Program-made: the position numbers and the translations under genes
In this document: one piece after another, positions 32,431-42,700 of the stretch
Position numbering within the stretch: position 1 is the stretch's first letter
Layout: every line of letters begins with the position of its first letter
Origin: Leeuwenhoekiella aequorea
GTDB taxonomy: Bacteria; Bacteroidota; Bacteroidia; Flavobacteriales; Flavobacteriaceae
NCBI RefSeq assembly: GCF_004104375.1
Contig: NZ_QOVM01000006.1
Location: 1 to 64,000 of the forward strand
DNA length: 64,000 nucleotides
Direction of reading: 5' to 3'
The notes under the pieces: generated by a model
The model's database searches: none
What the model was told of the DNA's origin: nothing
Seen by the model: only the letters and a program-made list of their open reading frames with translations

Positions 32431-32640
32431 ATGATTCGAGAAGGTAGTACTGTGAAATGGAAATGGGGTAGCGGTTCTGCAACCGGTACAGTTGAAAAAA
32501 CTTATACTAAAAAAATAACCAGAACTATTGAAGGTTCTGAAATTACCCGCGATGGGGAAGAAGGTAACAAAGCACTTTATATCAAGCAAGAGGATGGCTC
32601 TGAGGTTTTGAAATTAGAAAGTGAAGTAGAAAAAGCATAA
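32431..32640 (+). CDS. DUF2945 (HVA1 Tudor-like) small protein
   Basis: 69 residues, one SH3/Tudor-like barrel: VKWKWGSGSATGTVEKTYTK near the start, then a charged strand region and ALYIKQEDGSEVLKLESEV. This is the DUF2945/HVA1 family, of unknown role in bacteria. Soluble and cytoplasmic. It stops five bases before the Sua5 gene, so the two may be co-transcribed. Confidence 0.85.
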   Translation: MIREGSTVKWKWGSGSATGTVEKTYTKKITRTIEGSEITRDGEEGNKALYIKQEDGSEVLKLESEVEKA

Positions 32641-32645
32641 TTAAG

Positions 32646-33263
32646 ATGGCAGAGTTTATTAAACTTTATAACGACAATCCAAGCGAACGTGAGATTAAGC
32701 GCATCGTTAAGGTGCTCAAAAATGATGGTGTGATAATATATCCTACAGATACCGTGTATGGTTTGGGATGTGATATTACTAGTACCAAAGCACTTACTAA
32801 AGTCGCACAACTACGAGGAGTGAAGCTCCAGAAAGCAAATTTTTCATTCATTTGCGAAGATTTGAGCAATATTTCTGAATATGTAAGGCAAATTGATACG
32901 CCTACGTTTAAGATATTAAAACGTGCATTACCTGGGCCGTATACCTTCATATTACCGGGAAATAACAATTTACCGTCAGCATTTAAAAAGAAGAAAACGG
33001 TGGGTATTCGGGTGCCAGATAATAATATTGCACGTGCAATTGTAAAAGAATTGGGCAACCCTATCATATCTACTTCTATTTATGATGAAGATGAAGTTGT
33101 GGAGTATACTACAGATCCCGAACTTATTTTAGAGAAGTGGGATAAGTTGGTAGATATTGTCGTGGATGGGGGTTATGGAGATAATGTACCTTCTACAGTG
33201 ATTGATTTGACTAGTGGTGAAGCAGTACTTATTCGAGAGGGTAAGGGTCCATTAACAATCTAA
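32646..33263 (+). CDS. Threonylcarbamoyl-AMP synthase (Sua5/YrdC family)
   Basis: 205 residues. It makes threonylcarbamoyl-AMP from threonine, bicarbonate and ATP for the t6A37 modification of ANN-decoding tRNAs. The YrdC fold is clear: GVIIYPTDTVYGLGCD, KxR-like KLQKANFSFIC, PGPYTFILPG, VGIRVPDN, PIISTSIYDEDE and the end STVIDLTSGEAVLIREGKG. TsaD, its pathway partner, is encoded at 38479-39516. It lacks the C-terminal Sua5 domain, so YrdC/TsaC type in size. Confidence 0.92.
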   Translation: MAEFIKLYNDNPSEREIKRIVKVLKNDGVIIYPTDTVYGLGCDITSTKALTKVAQLRGVKLQKANFSFICEDLSNISEYVRQIDTPTFKILKRALPGPYTFILPGNNNLPSAFKKKKTVGIRVPDNNIARAIVKELGNPIISTSIYDEDEVVEYTTDPELILEKWDKLVDIVVDGGYGDNVPSTVIDLTSGEAVLIREGKGPLTI

Positions 33264-33356
33264 AACCTTAAGACCTTAAGGTTAAAATTGTTTTAAATAT
33301 ACCGAATAAACTATTTACACTGAATAGAGGTTGTAATTTAAGTGTAAAACTAAATT

Positions 33357-34193
33357 ATGAGCTTTCTTAGAACAACTTCAACTGAAAATGGCGAAGCTAT
33401 AAATCTATATTATACTGATTACGGTAGCGGAGATCCTATAATTCTAATTCACGGATGGCCACTAAGTCATCAAATGTGGGAATATCAAATTGAACCTTTA
33501 GTAAACGCCGGTTATCGAGTTATAGCTTATGACCGGAGAGGATTCGGCAATTCTGACAAACCTTGGGGGCCTTATGATTACGATACCTTAGCAAAGGATC
33601 TAAATGACCTTATAACCACTTTAAAATTGACTAATGCAACATTGGTAGGTTTCTCTATGGGTGGTGGTGAAGTATGTAAATATGTTGCGCATTATGGCAC
33701 TGCAGCACTTAAAAAAGTGGCACTTGTATCTTCTGTAGCTGCGTTTATGTTGCAAACAGATGACAACCCTGATGGAGTACCAGCAGAAACATTTGAATCA
33801 TTTAAAGCAGGTGTTCGCAAAGACAGGTTGGGTTTTCTTAAAGATTTTGGTAAAAATTTTGTGAATTATGAGGCTAATACAGATCGCATTAGTGAGGCTC
33901 AGGTTCACTTTAACTGGTCTATTGCTTCAAATGCATCACCAAAGGCTACGGTAGATTGTATAGATTCTTTTGGGACCACAGATTTTAGAGACGATTTAAA
34001 GAAATTTGATGTGCCTACGCTCATTGTTCACGGAGATGCGGATGAGGTAGTTTATATAGAGCCATCCGCTAAACAAGCGGCACAAATAGTAAAGAACAGT
34101 GAATTACACATATTAAAGGATGCGCCTCACGGACTTGTTTTCACGCATACTGAAGAATTAAATAAGTTACTTATCGACTTTATCTCTAAGTAA
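33357..34193 (+). CDS. Alpha/beta hydrolase (non-heme chloroperoxidase-like)
   Basis: 278 residues, the cofactor-free haloperoxidase/esterase branch of alpha/beta hydrolases. The oxyanion HGWPLSHQMW (about 31-40), nucleophile Ser in GFSMGGGE (about 100-107), acid Asp in VHGDADEVV (about 228) and His in DAPHGL (about 257) form a complete triad. No signal peptide, so cytoplasmic. Substrate unknown; such enzymes hydrolyse small esters and can perhydrolyse. A terminator follows. Confidence 0.9.
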   Translation: MSFLRTTSTENGEAINLYYTDYGSGDPIILIHGWPLSHQMWEYQIEPLVNAGYRVIAYDRRGFGNSDKPWGPYDYDTLAKDLNDLITTLKLTNATLVGFSMGGGEVCKYVAHYGTAALKKVALVSSVAAFMLQTDDNPDGVPAETFESFKAGVRKDRLGFLKDFGKNFVNYEANTDRISEAQVHFNWSIASNASPKATVDCIDSFGTTDFRDDLKKFDVPTLIVHGDADEVVYIEPSAKQAAQIVKNSELHILKDAPHGLVFTHTEELNKLLIDFISK

Positions 34194-34212
34194 TTTAGAA
34201 CCATATATAAAC

Positions 34213-34242
34213 AAAAAACCCGGTCTAAGACCGGGTTTTTTT
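34213..34242. terminator. Bidirectional terminator
   Basis: Stem AAAAAACCCGGTC/GACCGGGTTTTTT with loop TAA, between the convergent hydrolase and OmpA genes. T-runs on both strands. Confidence 0.88.
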
Positions 34243-34263
34243 ATTTTCTAATACTAGAAAATA

Positions 34264-35097
34264 TTATTTTTCTTTAGGCATACCGTCTTCTATCATCTTG
34301 TAGAATTGGTCAAGCTTAGGAAGAACTACGATACGAGTTCTACGGTTACGAGCACGACCTTCTTCAGTATCGTTGCTAGCAAGTGGCACGTAGTAACTTC
34401 TACCTGCTGCTACCATACGCTCTGGAGGAACACCAAATTCTTTTTGTAAAATACGCACTACTGAAGTTGCACGTTTAACACTTAGATCCCAGTTGTCTTC
34501 GATAACTGCAGTGCTAATAGATTTGCTGTCTGTATGACCTTCAACCATAAATTCGATCTCTGGCTTATTCTTAACAACTGTAGCAACTTTACCTAGTACT
34601 TCTTTTGCACGGCTAGTTACATCCCAACGACCACTGTTAAATAATAACTTGTCTGAGATAGAAACATAAACAACACCTTTCTCAACGTTGATCTGGATAT
34701 CGTCATCATTTAAGTTACCAATTGCACCTTTTAAGCTAGTTACTAATGCAAGAGTTACAGAATCTTTCTTGTTTAAAGCGTCACGGAAAGTTTTGATCTG
34801 AAGATCTTTTTCTTTCATTTGCTCTAAAGATTTCTCTAAGTTCTCAGCACCTTTAGTTGATAAAGTGGTAAGGTTACCTTGAGTGTCTATTAAACTATTA
34901 TTAGTTTTTCTTAAATCTCCTATTTGCTCACGTAATGTTTCACTTTGAGCTAAACAAGAGTTCAATTTCACAGTTGCTGAATTCAGCATGTCTTGAGTTT
35001 CCATTTGTTTTGCCTCCAATGCAGCATATTTTTTCTGAGATACGCAAGAGGAAAGAAGTATCATAGCAGAAGCCGATACAAGCATTAATTTTCTCAT
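34264..35097 (-). CDS. OmpA-family lipoprotein with coiled coil
   Basis: 277 residues. Lipoprotein signal MILLSSCVSQKKYA (Cys at about 18). Residues 25-110 form a coiled coil, and residues 140-255 the OmpA peptidoglycan-binding domain (LLFNSGRWDV, VEGHTDSKSI, NWDLSVKRATSVV, GRSYYVPLASND, ARNRRTRIVV). It anchors the outer membrane to peptidoglycan. Codon use is strongly biased and the promoter is good, as for an abundant protein. Confidence 0.93.
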   Translation of the reverse strand: MRKLMLVSASAMILLSSCVSQKKYAALEAKQMETQDMLNSATVKLNSCLAQSETLREQIGDLRKTNNSLIDTQGNLTTLSTKGAENLEKSLEQMKEKDLQIKTFRDALNKKDSVTLALVTSLKGAIGNLNDDDIQINVEKGVVYVSISDKLLFNSGRWDVTSRAKEVLGKVATVVKNKPEIEFMVEGHTDSKSISTAVIEDNWDLSVKRATSVVRILQKEFGVPPERMVAAGRSYYVPLASNDTEEGRARNRRTRIVVLPKLDQFYKMIEDGMPKEK

Positions 35098-35131
35098 AAT
35101 TTAGTTGTTTTCTATTTAAATTTTGTGGAGC

Positions 35132-35165
35132 CAAATATACCTAAAATACGATGCAAAATATCAAA
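35132..35165 (-). promoter_or_regulatory. Promoter of the OmpA-family gene
   Basis: On the minus strand TTTG (35165-35162), 22 bases, then TATATTTG (35139-35132), a near-consensus Bacteroidota promoter 35 bases before the start codon. Confidence 0.75.
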
Positions 35166-35187
35166 CTTAACAATACTTTAAATTTTG

Positions 35188-36186
35188 TTAAAAAATTTCG
35201 TCATATTGCTTCTTTTTACTTATGAAATACATCCATACGATAGAATTAATTTTATAGTACTCATTGATTTTCAGTATATTGTGTCTCTTTTTAAGAACTA
35301 TAAAAATTTTTGAATAAAAGTTAAAATGCGCCCTTAAAATTGCAAAAAAGTGAGCAGGTTTACCGTCAATCAAGAATTTAATAGCAGCAATGCCATCTAA
35401 ACATAATCTAATAAATAGGAGAAGCCAAACTTGAATACCAGCGACATTTTTAAGTAATAGAATTAAATTATTTCTGAAGTTCAGAAAAGTTTTCTGCGGA
35501 TTCATTTGTTCTAGTGTGGCCCCGCCTAAATGGTACACGGTACTTTTACCTATACATTTAATAGTTTTGCCTGTTCCGTGAATGCGCCAGCACAAATCTA
35601 TTTCTTCTTGATGCGCAAAAAAGAGTTCGTCGAGTGCGCCCACCTTCCAGAAAAGGTCATTCCGTATAATTAAACAAGCACCACTGGCCCAGAAAATAGG
35701 AGCAACATCATCGTACTGACCGTGATCTTCTTCTAGAGTTTCAAAAACGCGGCCTCTACAAAAGGGATATCCCAGCCTATCAATAAAACCTCCTGCAGCA
35801 CCAGCATACTCAAAATGAGACTTCCGCTTTAAATCTAGGATCTTTGGCTGTGCAGCACCTAGGTTTTTATCTGTAATGAATTCTTTTATAATAGGCTTTA
35901 ACCAATTTTGAGTAGTGAGGATATCACTATTCATTAAAATAAATAATTCTTCAGTTAGGCCTTGCAAACTTTCATTGTATCCCTTAGCATAACCGCCATT
36001 AGATGTATTTTGAATACATTTTATTTGCGGAAAATGTTGTTTTAGATAGGCGACTGAGTCGTCTGTTGACGCATTATCGGCAACATAGATTTGGGAATTA
36101 TCTGCGCTGTGTTCTATTACTAAAGGCAAAAATTTCTCCAGTAAATGTTTACCGTTCCAATTAAGTATAACTAGTGCTACTTTCAA
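35188..36186 (-). CDS. Family 2 glycosyltransferase
   Basis: 332 residues. GT-A fold of the rhamnosyltransferase-like branch: VALVILNWNGKHLLEKFLP at the start, VADNASTDDSV, NGGYAKGYNESL, the metal motif ILMNSDI (DxD replaced by NSD as in this branch) and AHQEEIDLCWRI. The C-terminus is hydrophobic and basic (about 250-300) and probably touches the membrane. It likely adds a sugar to a surface polysaccharide or lipid. Nine bases after the HsdR_N-like gene, so co-transcribed with it. Confidence 0.88.
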   Translation of the reverse strand: MKVALVILNWNGKHLLEKFLPLVIEHSADNSQIYVADNASTDDSVAYLKQHFPQIKCIQNTSNGGYAKGYNESLQGLTEELFILMNSDILTTQNWLKPIIKEFITDKNLGAAQPKILDLKRKSHFEYAGAAGGFIDRLGYPFCRGRVFETLEEDHGQYDDVAPIFWASGACLIIRNDLFWKVGALDELFFAHQEEIDLCWRIHGTGKTIKCIGKSTVYHLGGATLEQMNPQKTFLNFRNNLILLLKNVAGIQVWLLLFIRLCLDGIAAIKFLIDGKPAHFFAILRAHFNFYSKIFIVLKKRHNILKINEYYKINSIVWMYFISKKKQYDEIF

Positions 36187-36195
36187 TTCTTTAAT

Positions 36196-36642
36196 TTATA
36201 GGGTGTATGCAGGAAAATCTTTCAGAAAAATATATTTTTTTGCTTCATAATCCATTTGACAATAATAGTGGTTTAAGCCATTTGTAACCATTAGATAATC
36301 TGCTTTTAAAGCCAAATTGTAGCGTGCAATCTGATCAAAGGTGTCTTGGTTAATTTTTATCTTAGGCGCTTTACATTCAACAATAAGCTTTATGCTTCCG
36401 TCGGGCTTAAATATCACGATATCATAGCGTTTAGAAAGGGAATTTATTTTTAATTCCTTTTCTACATTTACAAGAGAAAGCGGGTAATTATAAGCTTTTA
36501 GTAGATGTGTGACAGTATGCTGACGCACCCATTCTTCTGGCGTAAGCCGAACAAACTTTTTGCGTATATCGTCAAATATAAGCGGTTTATTTTCGCTATT
36601 TTTGACCCTAAAGGTATAATTGGGAAAGTTTAATTGCTGCAT
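36196..36642 (-). CDS. HsdR-N-terminus-like (HSDR_N_2) protein
   Basis: About 148 residues. The family fold of the N-terminal nuclease domain of type I restriction R subunits is visible: EEWVRQHTVTHLL, YDIVIFKPDGSIKLIVECKAP with the PD-(D/E)xK signature D...ExK. Only this domain is present and no methylase or specificity gene is near, so it is not a restriction system. In Bacteroidota this gene sits commonly beside holA, which it faces here, divergent with 73 bases between. Start taken at MQQLNFPNY. A DNA repair or nuclease role is possible. Confidence 0.8.
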   Translation of the reverse strand: MQQLNFPNYTFRVKNSENKPLIFDDIRKKFVRLTPEEWVRQHTVTHLLKAYNYPLSLVNVEKELKINSLSKRYDIVIFKPDGSIKLIVECKAPKIKINQDTFDQIARYNLALKADYLMVTNGLNHYYCQMDYEAKKYIFLKDFPAYTL

Positions 36643-36715
36643 CGCTTCAAAGGTAATCAACCTTTATAATTTTTATCTCATTTGTATAATTAAGCCTTAA
36701 TAAATACATCTTTTT

Positions 36716-37744
36716 GTGGAAGAAGTTACTCGTATAGTAAAAGATATTAAAAGTAGAAATCTCAAGCCTATCTATTTTTTAATGGGAGAAGAGCCCTATT
36801 ATATCGATCAGCTGGCAGATTATATTGCAGACAAAGTACTTACTGAAGAAGAGCGCGGTTTTAATCAAATGGTTTTATATGGTAGAGATGTTTCTCTTGA
36901 TGATGTGATATCACAGGCAAAAAGATTTCCTATGATGGCAGAACATCAGGTGGTAATTGTAAAGGAAGCTCAGGATATGGCTCGCGAGATTAATGCACAA
37001 AGCGATGGCAAAAAGAATAAACTGGAAGCCTATGCAGAAAATCCGCAAAATACAACCGTTTTAGTTTTCTGCTATAAATACAAGAAGATAGATAAGCGAA
37101 AAAAAGTATATAAGGCACTGGTAAAAGGCGGAGTCGTTTTTGAAAGCAAAAAACTTTATGAAAATCAGGTGAGCGATTGGATTAGAAAAGTAATGAGTGG
37201 TAAAAACTACACGATAGAACCTAAAGCGGCACATATGCTCGTTGAGTTTTTAGGAACAGATCTTTCTAAAATAAATAATGAACTTCAAAAACTGATGCTT
37301 ATTCTTCCTCCCGGAAGTGATATTACTCCTCTGGCAATTGAAGAAAATATAGGGATAAGTAAAGATTACAATAATTTTGAATTACGCAAAGCTGTAGGTG
37401 GTAGGGATATTGTTAAGGTGCATCGCATAATTAATTATTTTTCACAAAACCCTAAAGATAATCCGATGGTCGTAACCATTGCCTTACTGTTTCAATACTT
37501 TCAGAAATTATTAATGTATCACGGGTTACCTAGTAAAGACAAAAGTAGTGTGGCAAAAGCCTTAGGGGTAAGTCCGTTTTTTGTAGGAGAATATGTCGAG
37601 GCAGGTCGCAATTACCCAATGAAAAAGGTGAGTTTCATAATAAACTTGCTACGTGATGCAGACATGAAGGGTAAAGGGGTGGGAGCAAACCAGCTGCCAC
37701 AAGGAGATATTTTAAAAGAATTAATGGTGCAAATTATGGGTTAG
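36716..37744 (+). CDS. holA: DNA polymerase III subunit delta
   Basis: 342 residues, starting at GTG. AAA+-like clamp loader subunit without ATP binding: PIYFLMGEEPYYIDQLADY at about 15-33, the middle domain LLVFCYKYKKIDKRKKVYKAL, and the C-terminal helical collar (LRKAVGGRDIVKVHRIINYF, LPQGDILKELMVQIMG). It opens the beta clamp. Divergent from the HSDR_N_2 gene. Full length. Confidence 0.92.
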   Translation: MEEVTRIVKDIKSRNLKPIYFLMGEEPYYIDQLADYIADKVLTEEERGFNQMVLYGRDVSLDDVISQAKRFPMMAEHQVVIVKEAQDMAREINAQSDGKKNKLEAYAENPQNTTVLVFCYKYKKIDKRKKVYKALVKGGVVFESKKLYENQVSDWIRKVMSGKNYTIEPKAAHMLVEFLGTDLSKINNELQKLMLILPPGSDITPLAIEENIGISKDYNNFELRKAVGGRDIVKVHRIINYFSQNPKDNPMVVTIALLFQYFQKLLMYHGLPSKDKSSVAKALGVSPFFVGEYVEAGRNYPMKKVSFIINLLRDADMKGKGVGANQLPQGDILKELMVQIMG

Positions 37745-37765
37745 TAATTGCTAGCAAATACGCTC

Positions 37766-38476
37766 TTACTCGTTTATAAATGCTACACTATGAACCGCTA
37801 CAACAGCTGCTGTTTCGGTGCGTAGTCTACTCGATCCAAGCATTACCGGCGTAAATGATGCACTCAAAGCAAGTTCTATTTCTGAGGTAGAAAAATCGCC
37901 TTCAGGACCTATTAAAATAAGATTAGTGCCGCCTGGTTCTAGTTTTTGCTTTAAAGAATACTTTAAGGTTTCTTCGCAATGCGCAATATACTTTACACCT
38001 TCAAAATTTTTCTGAAGTTCAATAAATTCTGAAAATGTAACTGCAGGATTCAGTTTAGGAATATATGCTTTTAATGATTGCTTCATTGCGCTTTGCAGAA
38101 TCCGCTCATAGCGGTCTTCTTTGATAACCTTACGTTCGCTATGATCACAGATTACGGGAGTTATTTCGGTAATACCTATTTCTGTTGCTTTTTCTAAAAA
38201 CCACTCATATCGGTCATTAAGTTTTGTGGGAGCAACGGCCATATGTAACTTATACGGTAAAGCATTTTCCTGAGTAACTTCGAGAATCCGTACGGTGCAT
38301 CCAGATGGACTGGCGCTTGTTATTTCGGCTTTAAAAAAATTACCCGAACCATTCGTAATATCAAGAATATCACCAGCTTTTTTCCGAAGAACTTTTACAA
38401 TATGCTTACTTTCATCTTTGGGGAATGTTGCAGTCTTATCTTGAGCGGCTATATCTGGATTATAAAATAATTGCAT
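37766..38476 (-). CDS. rsmE: 16S rRNA m3U1498 methyltransferase
   Basis: 236 residues, SPOUT (trefoil-knot) methyltransferase. An N-terminal PUA-like domain (SKHIVKVLRKKAGDILDITN) precedes the knot domain with LILIGPEGDFSTSEIELA and MLGSSRLRTETAAVVAV, the RsmE signatures. It methylates U1498 of 16S rRNA in the assembled 30S subunit. Two bases after the tsaD stop on the same strand, so one operon. Confidence 0.94.
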   Translation of the reverse strand: MQLFYNPDIAAQDKTATFPKDESKHIVKVLRKKAGDILDITNGSGNFFKAEITSASPSGCTVRILEVTQENALPYKLHMAVAPTKLNDRYEWFLEKATEIGITEITPVICDHSERKVIKEDRYERILQSAMKQSLKAYIPKLNPAVTFSEFIELQKNFEGVKYIAHCEETLKYSLKQKLEPGGTNLILIGPEGDFSTSEIELALSASFTPVMLGSSRLRTETAAVVAVHSVAFINE

Positions 38477-38478
38477 AG

Positions 38479-39516
38479 TTATAATTTAAGTCGAGATTGA
38501 GCCATAACTCGTGTTTCTTTAAACCCGGTATTTTCCAAGTTTTCAGCAGAATATTTTAAATATCCTACAATTCCTATCATTGCAGCATTATCTGTTGTGT
38601 ATTCAAATTTCGGAATATATGTTTTCCAGCCGTATTTACCTTCTGCAGTTTTTAACGCATCTCGTATTCCACTGTTTGCAGAAACTCCGCCTCCTATTGC
38701 TACTTGCTTAATTCCAGTTTCTTTTACTGCTTTTTTGATCTTATCCATTAATATTTCAACAATAGTATATTGGATGGAAGCGCAGATATCATTGAGATTA
38801 TTTGTTACAAATTGTGGGTCTTTTGCTATTTCTCGCTGATAAAAATAAAGCACGGCAGTTTTAAATCCACTAAAGCTAAAATTCAATCCGTCAACTTTCG
38901 GCTTTGTAAATTTATAAGCTTTAGGATTTCCAAGCTTTGCATATTTATCAATCAAGGGACCTCCCGGATAAGGCAAACCCAATATTTTTGCGCTCTTGTC
39001 AAAAGCTTCACCTACCGCATCATCAATAGTTTGACCCAGAACTTCCATTTCAAAATAATTAGAAACTTTTACGATTTGCGTATGACCACCCGAAATAGTC
39101 ATTGCCAAAAATGGAAATGTAGGTTTGCTGTAATTTTCTTCTTCTATAAAATGTGCTAGTATATGTGCCTGCATATGATTTACATCAATAAGCGGAATAT
39201 TTAATCCCATAGCAAGAGACTTAGCAAATGAAGTACCTACCAGCAACGAACCCATTAAACCGGGGCCACTGGTAAATGCTATCGCTGCAAGATCTTCTTT
39301 TTTTACATTTGCAAGACGTAAAGCTTCATGTACCACAGGTACAATGTTTTGCTGATGTGCTCTTGAGGCAAGTTCTGGAACGACGCCGCCATATTGCTTA
39401 TGCACTGCTTGACCGGCAACAACATTTGATAATGTTTTATCGTTAAGGAGCACAGCTGCGGCAGTATCATCACAAGATGATTCTATAGCAAGAATGTAGG
39501 TGTTATTTTTTGGCAT
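38479..39516 (-). CDS. tsaD: tRNA N6-adenosine threonylcarbamoyltransferase
   Basis: About 345 residues. ASKHA-fold enzyme that places the threonylcarbamoyl group on A37, using the product of the Sua5/YrdC protein at 32646-33263. Motifs: ILAIESSCDDTAAAVL, GPGLMGSLLVG, the metal motif HMQAHILAH, ISGGHTQIV, GEAFDKSAKILGL and GGVSANSGIR. I chose the ATG at 39516, which matches the usual family start; an in-frame ATG lies five codons upstream. Operon with rsmE. Confidence 0.95.
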   Translation of the reverse strand: MPKNNTYILAIESSCDDTAAAVLLNDKTLSNVVAGQAVHKQYGGVVPELASRAHQQNIVPVVHEALRLANVKKEDLAAIAFTSGPGLMGSLLVGTSFAKSLAMGLNIPLIDVNHMQAHILAHFIEEENYSKPTFPFLAMTISGGHTQIVKVSNYFEMEVLGQTIDDAVGEAFDKSAKILGLPYPGGPLIDKYAKLGNPKAYKFTKPKVDGLNFSFSGFKTAVLYFYQREIAKDPQFVTNNLNDICASIQYTIVEILMDKIKKAVKETGIKQVAIGGGVSANSGIRDALKTAEGKYGWKTYIPKFEYTTDNAAMIGIVGYLKYSAENLENTGFKETRVMAQSRLKL

Positions 39517-39739
39517 AATGGAGTTAAGCATACCGTTTGTTAATGTACTTTTACCCTTTAGAAAATCAATGTGAATTGCAAATCATAAACGGGCTATTAT
39601 AAAGAATGCGATCTTTCTTAATATCGATGTTTTAAGATTTATATATCGCATAATGTGCAAAGTTAAAACTTAAATACGTATCAGAAAATTTAGAAAAATA
39701 GTTACGCGTACCCTATTTATTTTAATAGGTGTTTTTGCG

Positions 39740-42700
39740 TTGCTAATTGTAATATTTTCCATTCCCTCGGTACAAACCTATATAGCAAATAAAGTTACTA
39801 CATCTCTCAATGAGAAGTATGATACCCAAATCAATGTTGGCAAAATCCACATCAAGTATAATGGTTTTGCAGCGATTAAAGAAGTATATATAGCAGATCA
39901 TCACAATGATACACTCATATATTCTCAAGAAGTAGAAACCAGTCTGCTTAGCTTAAAAGCGTTGATGAATAGCCAAATGAATTTAGGTGATATCGCACTT
40001 AAAAATTCGAAGTTATTTGTGAAAAAATATAAGGGCGAGGAGAATGATAACCTCTATGTTTTTTCTCAAAAATTTAATACAGGTGCTCCGCCTTCTACTC
40101 CTTTTAAACTTTCCTCTTCTGAAGTTGAGTTAATTAATATGCACTTTAAATTTAGTGATGAAGATCTGGACAACCCCACGGTTGTAGATTACACAAATTT
40201 AAATTTGCTTGCGGAGGATTTTAAATTAGACGACGTTACTATAACAGCGCAGATTAAAGATTTACAATTAGATGCTGCGAGAGACTATCATATACGCGGA
40301 CTCGAAGCAAATTTTAAGTACAATCCAGATACAATTATTCTTAAAAATCTTACGCTAGCAACAAAATATTCCGTATTAAAAGGAGATGTTGTGCTTGATA
40401 CAAAGGATGATGCATTTCAAGATTTTAATAATCGGGTATTATTTGATATTGATTTTAAAGAGACAAAGATTTCAACCTCAGATCTACGGGCTTTTTATTC
40501 TGAATTTGGAAGTGGGGAGCTGTTGTCGCTTTCTGGAAAAATGCAAGGGACTCTTAATGATTTTAGACTCTCCGCGTTTGACTTGTCTGGCTTAAGCACG
40601 AGCCGTATACGCGGAGATGTGCGGTTTAGAAATTTGCTAGGTGACAATAATACATTTACAATTGAAGGAGATTATTCGCAATTGCGAACTTCCTACCTCG
40701 ATTTAACCAGTCTTTTACCTAATGTTCTAGGGTCTAACTTACCAGAAGAATTTGTGCGTTTAGGTGTAATTGATCTCACGGGAATTTTAAATGTTACAGA
40801 AAATACGGTGTATTCTAAAAACACCATACAAACAGATCTGGGTCTTGTAGAAACTGATATAGATCTTAAAAATACGAGTAATATAGATCTGGCTACCTAC
40901 GTGGGAATGATACGTACCGAAAGTTTTAATTTAGGTCGATTACTCCAAGTTCCTAAACTGGGTGCAGTAACATTTAATTTGCTTATTAACGGTGAAGGTA
41001 TTGAGGCTGCTACGCTTGACACCCATATTGAAGGTGTAATTAATAGAATAAACTATAACAAATACAACTATCAGGGAATTACAGTTTCTGGGGATTTGAG
41101 TTATCCGGTTTTTGATGGGCGATTGACAATACGAGACCCCAATGCTAATTTATCATTCAACGGCTTAATTGACGTTACTGAAGCTATAAATACATATGAT
41201 TTTACTGCAGAGATAGAACGTATAGACTTAGCCAAACTAAACTTTTTAAAGGACAGTACTGCGGTTTTAAAAGGCCAGGTGGTTATGGATATGCAAGGAA
41301 CTACTGTTGATAATGCGGCAGGTAGCATTGTATTTAGTAAAGCAAGTTTTGAAAATAGTAACGATTTGTATGAGTTTGAGGATTTTGAAATCACCTCAAC
41401 TTTTACGGATAGCCTACGAACGATTACAATTAATTCCCCCGATATTATTTCTGGAGAAGTTTCTGGGAATTTTAAAATAGGAGACGTACGGTCCTTATTT
41501 AGAAATGCGATAGGAAGTTTATATACTAATTATGAACCTCAGACAATTACTACAGACCAATTTATGGATTTTAATATCCAGATTTATAGTAAGATCGTTG
41601 AGGTGCTTGTTCCGGGGGTAGAACTTGAACCCAATACATTTGTAAGAGGAAGCGTAATTTCTGATGATTCTGATTTTAAACTTACTTTTAGGTCTCCTCG
41701 TATTAAGGCATTTGGAGTTTTAGCCGAATCAATTAACGTGCGTGTAGATAATAAGAACCCATTGTTTAATACATTTATCGAAGCAGATAGTATAGGTAGC
41801 GGTATCTATGGAGTAAGTGATTTTAATCTCATTAACGTTACCTTAAAAGATACCTTGTTTATGCGCTCTGAGTTTAAGGGAGGTCCAGATAAACAAGATG
41901 CTTATGACTTAAGTTTTTATCACACGATCAATCCTGATAACAACTCGGTTGTAGGCTTTAAGAAAAGTAGTCTAAAGTTTAAAAACAATCAGTGGTTTCT
42001 TAATGAGGCCGATAACAAGGCAAATAAAATAGTTTTTAGCAATAACTTTCAGGATATTGATGTTCGGGAAATTATATTATCTCACGAAGAAGAGCGCATA
42101 TCACTTGAAGGAATTTTAAGGGATAGTACTTTTAAAGATATTAAGACAAACTTTGAACAGGTGCGTCTCTCTCATATAACGCCTTATGTAGATAGTTTGA
42201 GCCTTCGTGGACTCGTAAATGGAAATCTGGATATTTTACAGAAAGAAGGAGTATATCTTCCTAATAGTAATATTAGTATAAACAACTTCACTATAAATGA
42301 TGTGTTGATGGGTGACCTTGATCTTTCAGTAAAAGGTAATGAAAGTCTCACGAGCTATAAAATAGATACACGATTACGTAATGATAATGTAGAAACTCTT
42401 ACCGCACTGGGGACTATAGACCTTGGAGCTAATAGTCCTGCTATAGATCTCGATGTACAATTACGTAAATTAAATCTGGAAGCTTTTAGTCCGTTAGGAG
42501 GTGATGTAATTTCTGCAATTCGTGGTTTTGCCAGTGGTAGGGCTCAAGTGACGGGGGATTATCGCAACCCAGATATAGATGGCGAACTCCTCTTACGTGA
42601 GGCGGGTCTATCTGTACCTTATTTAAATACCAATTACGATTTTAAAGGTACGGCCCGGGTAACCCTAAGTGATCAGGAATTTAAATTTAATTCAGTCTCT

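Noticed and set aside
36196-36642. Type I restriction system
   Set aside because: Only an HsdR N-terminal-like nuclease domain is present, with no helicase domain, methylase or specificity gene; this gene commonly sits beside holA.
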